Positions 59,928-64,000 of a DNA stretch of 64,000 bases are shown here, piece after piece. The stretch covers positions 31,823,958 through 31,887,957 of the forward strand of contig NC_061805.1 in NCBI RefSeq assembly GCF_021462225.1. The letters are read 5' to 3'. The position numbers were made by a program, and so were the translations under genes. Source of the stretch: Girardinichthys multiradiatus (taxonomy: Eukaryota > Chordata > Actinopteri > Cyprinodontiformes > Goodeidae). Numbering within the stretch: the first letter of the stretch is position 1; every line of letters begins with the position of its first letter. The notes below the pieces were generated by a model. That model was not told where the DNA came from. It made no database searches and saw only the letters and a list, made by a program, of their open reading frames with translations.

Positions 59928-61139
59928 ATAATGAGAATGCTTTTATTTTTAACCACTCTTTCTTTTTTTGTCTCCCATCTTATTGATTCAGGATTCTTGC
60001 CTGGAAGTTCAGTGCTGCTTTGAGAACCCAGTTTGCTCTAATGCTGTAAACCAGCCTTAGGTGTGGGAGTCCCCTAATTTTACAAGCTCATTTTATGGTC
60101 TTTCTACAGAGTGCTGCTAAACCCCAACAATTAAGAACAAACATTACAGCTCACTTCTGAGGAATTTCTACCATGCAGTTCCAAGTCTCCATCTTTTAGT
60201 GGGACAATGTATAGGTTGAGACATTCCAAAATATTTTAAAGCACAGCACAGAGAATTAAAGTTATTTTTCAACGATAGAACAATACTCTTCTTTTTGCTA
60301 ATCTCCATGGCCTGATGCCAGGAAAGTTCCCAAAGGAGAAAAAAAAACATCAGATAAGCAGAGGAAGGAAGGGGGGGGGAGTCTTTGAATATTTTTGGAC
60401 ACCACCCACTAGACACCACCTACATATTTAACTTTATGTTTCCATTACCATGCGCCACCCCCCTGCCCCTTCCCACAAGAAGCCAGAATAAACAACTCCT
60501 ATACTGCTGCTTATAAACGCAACACAGCCTCTGAACAAATTAACTTGTAACCAGCATGGGGTGCAAGGAGGTGCAAAATTACAGCATGAATGACAATTAT
60601 GTTTTATAATTATGTTAAAGCTGTAGCCTGAGGGGCAGAGCTGAAACACAGAGTTTATGCGATGTGGGTAACAGGCCCAACCAACCTGTTGCCCACCCAC
60701 AGTGACAGAAAAGGAGATGGATGAACGCTTCTGGGCCACGTATGTTAGTTAAAGCACTCACACGGGGAGGAGAATTAGATTGTACACATTTATAATTAGC
60801 TTAGAGGCTATGGTTCCCTGTGCCTTCCTGTGTGATATTGATGAGTGTTGCTAATACTGTGTAATGAAGGTGGCCGAAACAAGACGAAATCTAAGTCATT
60901 AGGTTTATTAATGCTTCTAGAGAAGAAGACAGAAATGTTTTAATCAGAATTCCTGTGAAACCTAAACAGGTTTTAATAAATATTCTGATGGCAGATGCAG
61001 TAGTTTTTTAACACAAAAGATTTAAAGTATTTGTAGCAAAATGTCATCTTATTTGTTTATTCTTCTTCAATATAAATTTTTTTTTTTTTATCACTCCTAC
61101 ATCTCGGTTGCCTTATCTAAACATTCTCCTTCATAGTTT
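59928..61139. other. gas2l1 upstream intron, no gene seen
   Basis: Contains a G run near 60371-60379 and a T run near 61076-61090. Nothing else recognised. Confidence 0.5.
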
Positions 61140-61870
61140 TTAATAGTGATAGCAGCTGATTGTCAAGCTGGATGGGGAACCTCCACCTCAATCCTAACTG
61201 ACCCCATATTTGGCTCCATTGTCTTCCCATCAACTCTTCCCTGTCCCTGCTAAAGACAAGCATCCCCACAGCATGATGCTACCAGCACTGTGCTTCACAG
61301 TGGACATTTTTGTCTCATTTGACCAAAGCACCTTGTTGCACATGTTTGCTGTGTTCCATACATGGCTTGTGGCAAACTAGATTTATCGGGACTTTCTTTC
61401 AACAAAAGCTTTCTTCAGGTCAGATTAGCGGCATACTAATAGCTAACTAATAGCTGTGATATCAACAGATTCTCCTACCTGAGCTGTGGATCTCTGTAGC
61501 TCTTCCAGACTTACCAAGGTCCTCTTACTTTTCTGATTAATACTCTCATTTACTGCCAGTTTTAGTGGGCAGGGATGACTTGGTAGGTTTACAAATGAGC
61601 TGTCACCTTTCCATTGAACAGTGCTCTGTGGGATATCCAATGTTGAGGACATTGTCTTATAAGTTAAATCTGCTTCAAACTTCTCTACAACGTTATCCCT
61701 GACGCTTCTGCTTTGTTCATTGATCTTCGTTTATTCACAAATGTTGTCTAAAAACACACGGGATGAACTCTATAATTTTGAGCCTTCTGAAAAGAATTGG
61801 CTGTACCAAGTTTTATTTAGGGGTATCTGGGGTTAAAGGGGCTGAATCACAATGAATTCCGATTTTTTTG
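61140..61870 (-). mobile_element. Tc1-like remnant
   Basis: Contains 'catccccacagcatgatgct', 'gtgcttcacagtggacattt' and 'ccatacatggcttgtggcaa', transposase-derived strings also seen at 35.7-36.0 kb. Frames broken. Confidence 0.55.
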
Positions 61871-63419
61871 TTTGTAAAACAAAGCAAATGAATTGAAGCA
61901 ACTCTCTTGAGGTTACAGCAGTCAGCTCCTTAACCAAGCAAGCCACAACAGGAGCAAAGTATGGCCCAATAACAGTAAGTGATAACCATCATTTCAAGAG
62001 GTTACTTTTATCAAACTATTCTAAAGTATTTTTTATCCATACAGAAACTCTAATGATTAGGCGACTTTTGAATGCACTAGACTTTTATCAAGGACTTTTA
62101 GCATAAAACATGCACATCACAATCTTTTGTTAAAAATGAAGTGTAAGACCTAGTATTTATGTTTATCTGTTTTGAAAAAACATTGTGTTGTTAAGAGCAC
62201 CTTAATTGTGCCTGTCAGACCGCTAAAATGTAATCATACTTGCTCCACAGCATATATAGCATTTTGCATAAAGGAAAACTATTCTCTGCAAATCAATGCC
62301 TGTCTTTTGACATGACAAACAGCCCATCAGCTGCAGGACCGAAAAATAAACTAATGGACATCAAGTGCTATAAGTGCATACCTCTCTTGTTGTCTTCTGC
62401 AGTCAAACAGCAGTGTAATCAATCAGATGAGGAAGTTAAATATCAGTCCAGAGTCTAACCTGTTTGCCGATACGTTTTGAAAGAGTTCAGCAGCACTTAG
62501 CGCTCTCCTTGTAATAGGCATGATTAGGGGAATTCATGTTTCCACCTGTGATCAGGCTGTCGTGGAAAACCCCAACTAAATAACAGTTCATAAATACTGA
62601 AAGAAGCCTGACAAGACACACACACGATTGAATGGTAATCATGCAAATGATCAGCTGATGGTATCAAATGTTCCAATAAAGGCATAAAATGGGAAATATG
62701 CAAAGTAAGGCATCGGCCGTTTCCATGCAGAGGCTGCTTCCCTGAATACAAAGAGGAGGTAAAGGAGTGACTGTAACAGCAAAGAATAACCTTTAAAACA
62801 ATGCACTGCTAAAGACATGAGCGCATGTGACACTGAAGGCTGCCATGCTTTCTCACCAAAGTGTGGTCCAATTCAAAGCAGGGTGACCTACTTTTCCCCG
62901 TCACTCTCCCTACTGTAGCCCTGCCTCCAAAAGTAGCATCCACTGCAGTCAGGTTTAACAGTGTCCAGTGAAGCCACTCTAGGCGTGCTGTCTGTTGTCT
63001 GCACCCTTTTTTGGTCCATGAATGCATGATTTGAACAAGAAGCTTTTTAGAGCAGGGTTGATAAGACAAATTCTTCCTTTTTTTCAATCATGCTTGTCCT
63101 CTAGAGGTGTCCCCAGTGAAAGATGGGGATGTTACCTTAGATTGCCTCCCTGCCAACAGCAGCTGCCTATTAATTTCCTACCTTCAATGACACCAACAAG
63201 ACATACGGTTCCTCACATCGTTCTATCGTCTCCAGTGGAGAGATAGGTGGGGGATGAGAGCGACGGCTCACATGTATGAACTAAAGAAGGGCTGAATGTG
63301 AAGCCTGTGGTGAGAAAGAACATGAACCAGTTTATATGAATGAGCAGAGAGAATAAAAGTTTCTGACTGAAAGAATTCAATAAAATGAATGGCATCCTTA
63401 TGATCTAATGTGTAATTTC
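61871..63419. other. gas2l1 upstream intron, no gene seen
   Basis: No exon or repeat recognised. Confidence 0.45.
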
Positions 63420-63930
63420 TATGTTTTTATTTTCAAAGCAAGTACCACTAGCTCAATCTCTCTGTGTTTATCTGTGGCTCATGCCCGGGCAGGGTCACTT
63501 ATAGAGATATCACCTTTTACTTTGTATACTCTCCTTTTTTATTTTACATAGAAAATACCCCCTGACTATGTGCTTCTGTGTTTAGCTATGTCTCTTTCCT
63601 GCTGCTATCAATACTCTTTGTTTTTCTATCTCATAAAAATTATTCTTGGATCAGTGCTTTTGTGTTTAGCTGTGTCTCCTTTCTAGAATGAACCAGTGAT
63701 GGAGCGAATTCTACTGATAACTTTGCGTACTTTATCTATTTCTATTTTCAAGAGAAAGTACTCCTGAGTGAGTGCTTTTATGCTTAGTGTATGTCTGTTT
63801 TTAGGACAGAATAATCTACATGGCTATTGCTCACAGTAACTTTTTTTTTTCATTTAAGTCTCTTCCCTAACAAATTTACTCCTGGACCAGTCCTTCTGTG
63901 TTTATTATGTCCACCACCTGCCATCTCAGC
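63420..63930 (+). repeat. Degenerate tandem repeat, period about 115 bp
   Basis: The string 'tctgtgttta' or a close variant recurs at about 63461, 63575, 63659, 63778 and 63895 (spacings 114, 84, 119, 117), with related flanks such as 'gtgctt' before and 'gtctc' after. About five decayed units. Confidence 0.55.
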
Positions 63931-64000
63931 CTGCAGTTGTTCAAAGTATATGGCCACTCATCCAATTCCAATTCCAATGGGGACAATAAGCAAAATGTAA

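Noticed and set aside
60168..60739. Minus-strand open frames of 83 and 101 codons
   Set aside because: Low-complexity and intronic; no domain or splice support and no match to a CH domain.
1..64000. tRNA genes, tRNA-derived SINEs, or CRISPR arrays
   Set aside because: No cloverleaf or A/B-box pair was recognised by eye; CRISPR arrays are not expected in a vertebrate genome and no regular spacer-repeat pattern is present.

Overview
The window looks like a stretch of ray-finned (teleost) fish nuclear genome. The evidence is spliced vertebrate genes with GT-AG introns, AT-rich introns, and a dense load of fish-type Tc1/mariner remnants, hAT-type elements and non-LTR retrotransposons. I cannot name the species.

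Two protein-coding genes run along the minus strand, and both are cut by the window edges. The first is ap1b1 (AP-1 clathrin adaptor beta-1), with its 5' end near 28.8 kb. I placed 21 coding exons between 26669 and 6127; they join in frame and encode about 932 residues: the Arm/HEAT trunk, a hinge with a clathrin box, and almost all of the ear. The last exon (about 24 residues) lies left of base 1, so 1-6126 is intron. The second is gas2l1 (actin-microtubule crosslinker). Its two GAR-domain exons are at 55337-55444 and 43719-43815, a Ser/Pro-rich exon at 39355-39667, and a large last exon at 33426-35415 with the stop codon and an EB1-type SRIP motif. The calponin-homology exon lies to the right of the window. 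Both gene calls rest on protein similarity and agree with the AP1B1-GAS2L1 neighbourhood on human chromosome 22.

Most remaining DNA is mobile-element debris. There are two related APE-type LINE copies (1125-3929, and 52200-54551, which lacks the endonuclease region), an L1/Tx1-like LINE with its reverse transcriptase missing (about 40345-41690), a well-preserved Tc1 element with about 200-bp inverted repeats and two nonsense codons (50588-52197), a hAT-type non-autonomous element (19157-19637), many Tc1 remnants, and a dispersed repeat shared by 5.5-6.1 kb and 49.5-50.6 kb.

The most unusual observation is inside ap1b1. Between the 21-bp and 30-bp hinge microexons lies a splice-site-bounded open segment of exactly 240 bp (12180-12419), phase 0 at both ends. 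It encodes a proline-rich stretch followed by a strongly hydrophobic, transmembrane-like segment. If its donor is not used, it meets an in-frame stop and an AATAAA, so it could also be an alternative last exon giving a membrane-anchored beta-1 trunk. This is inference from sequence and needs transcript evidence. A possible in-frame N-terminal extension of ap1b1 is a second, weaker lead. Exon edges were read by eye and may be off by 1-2 bases.
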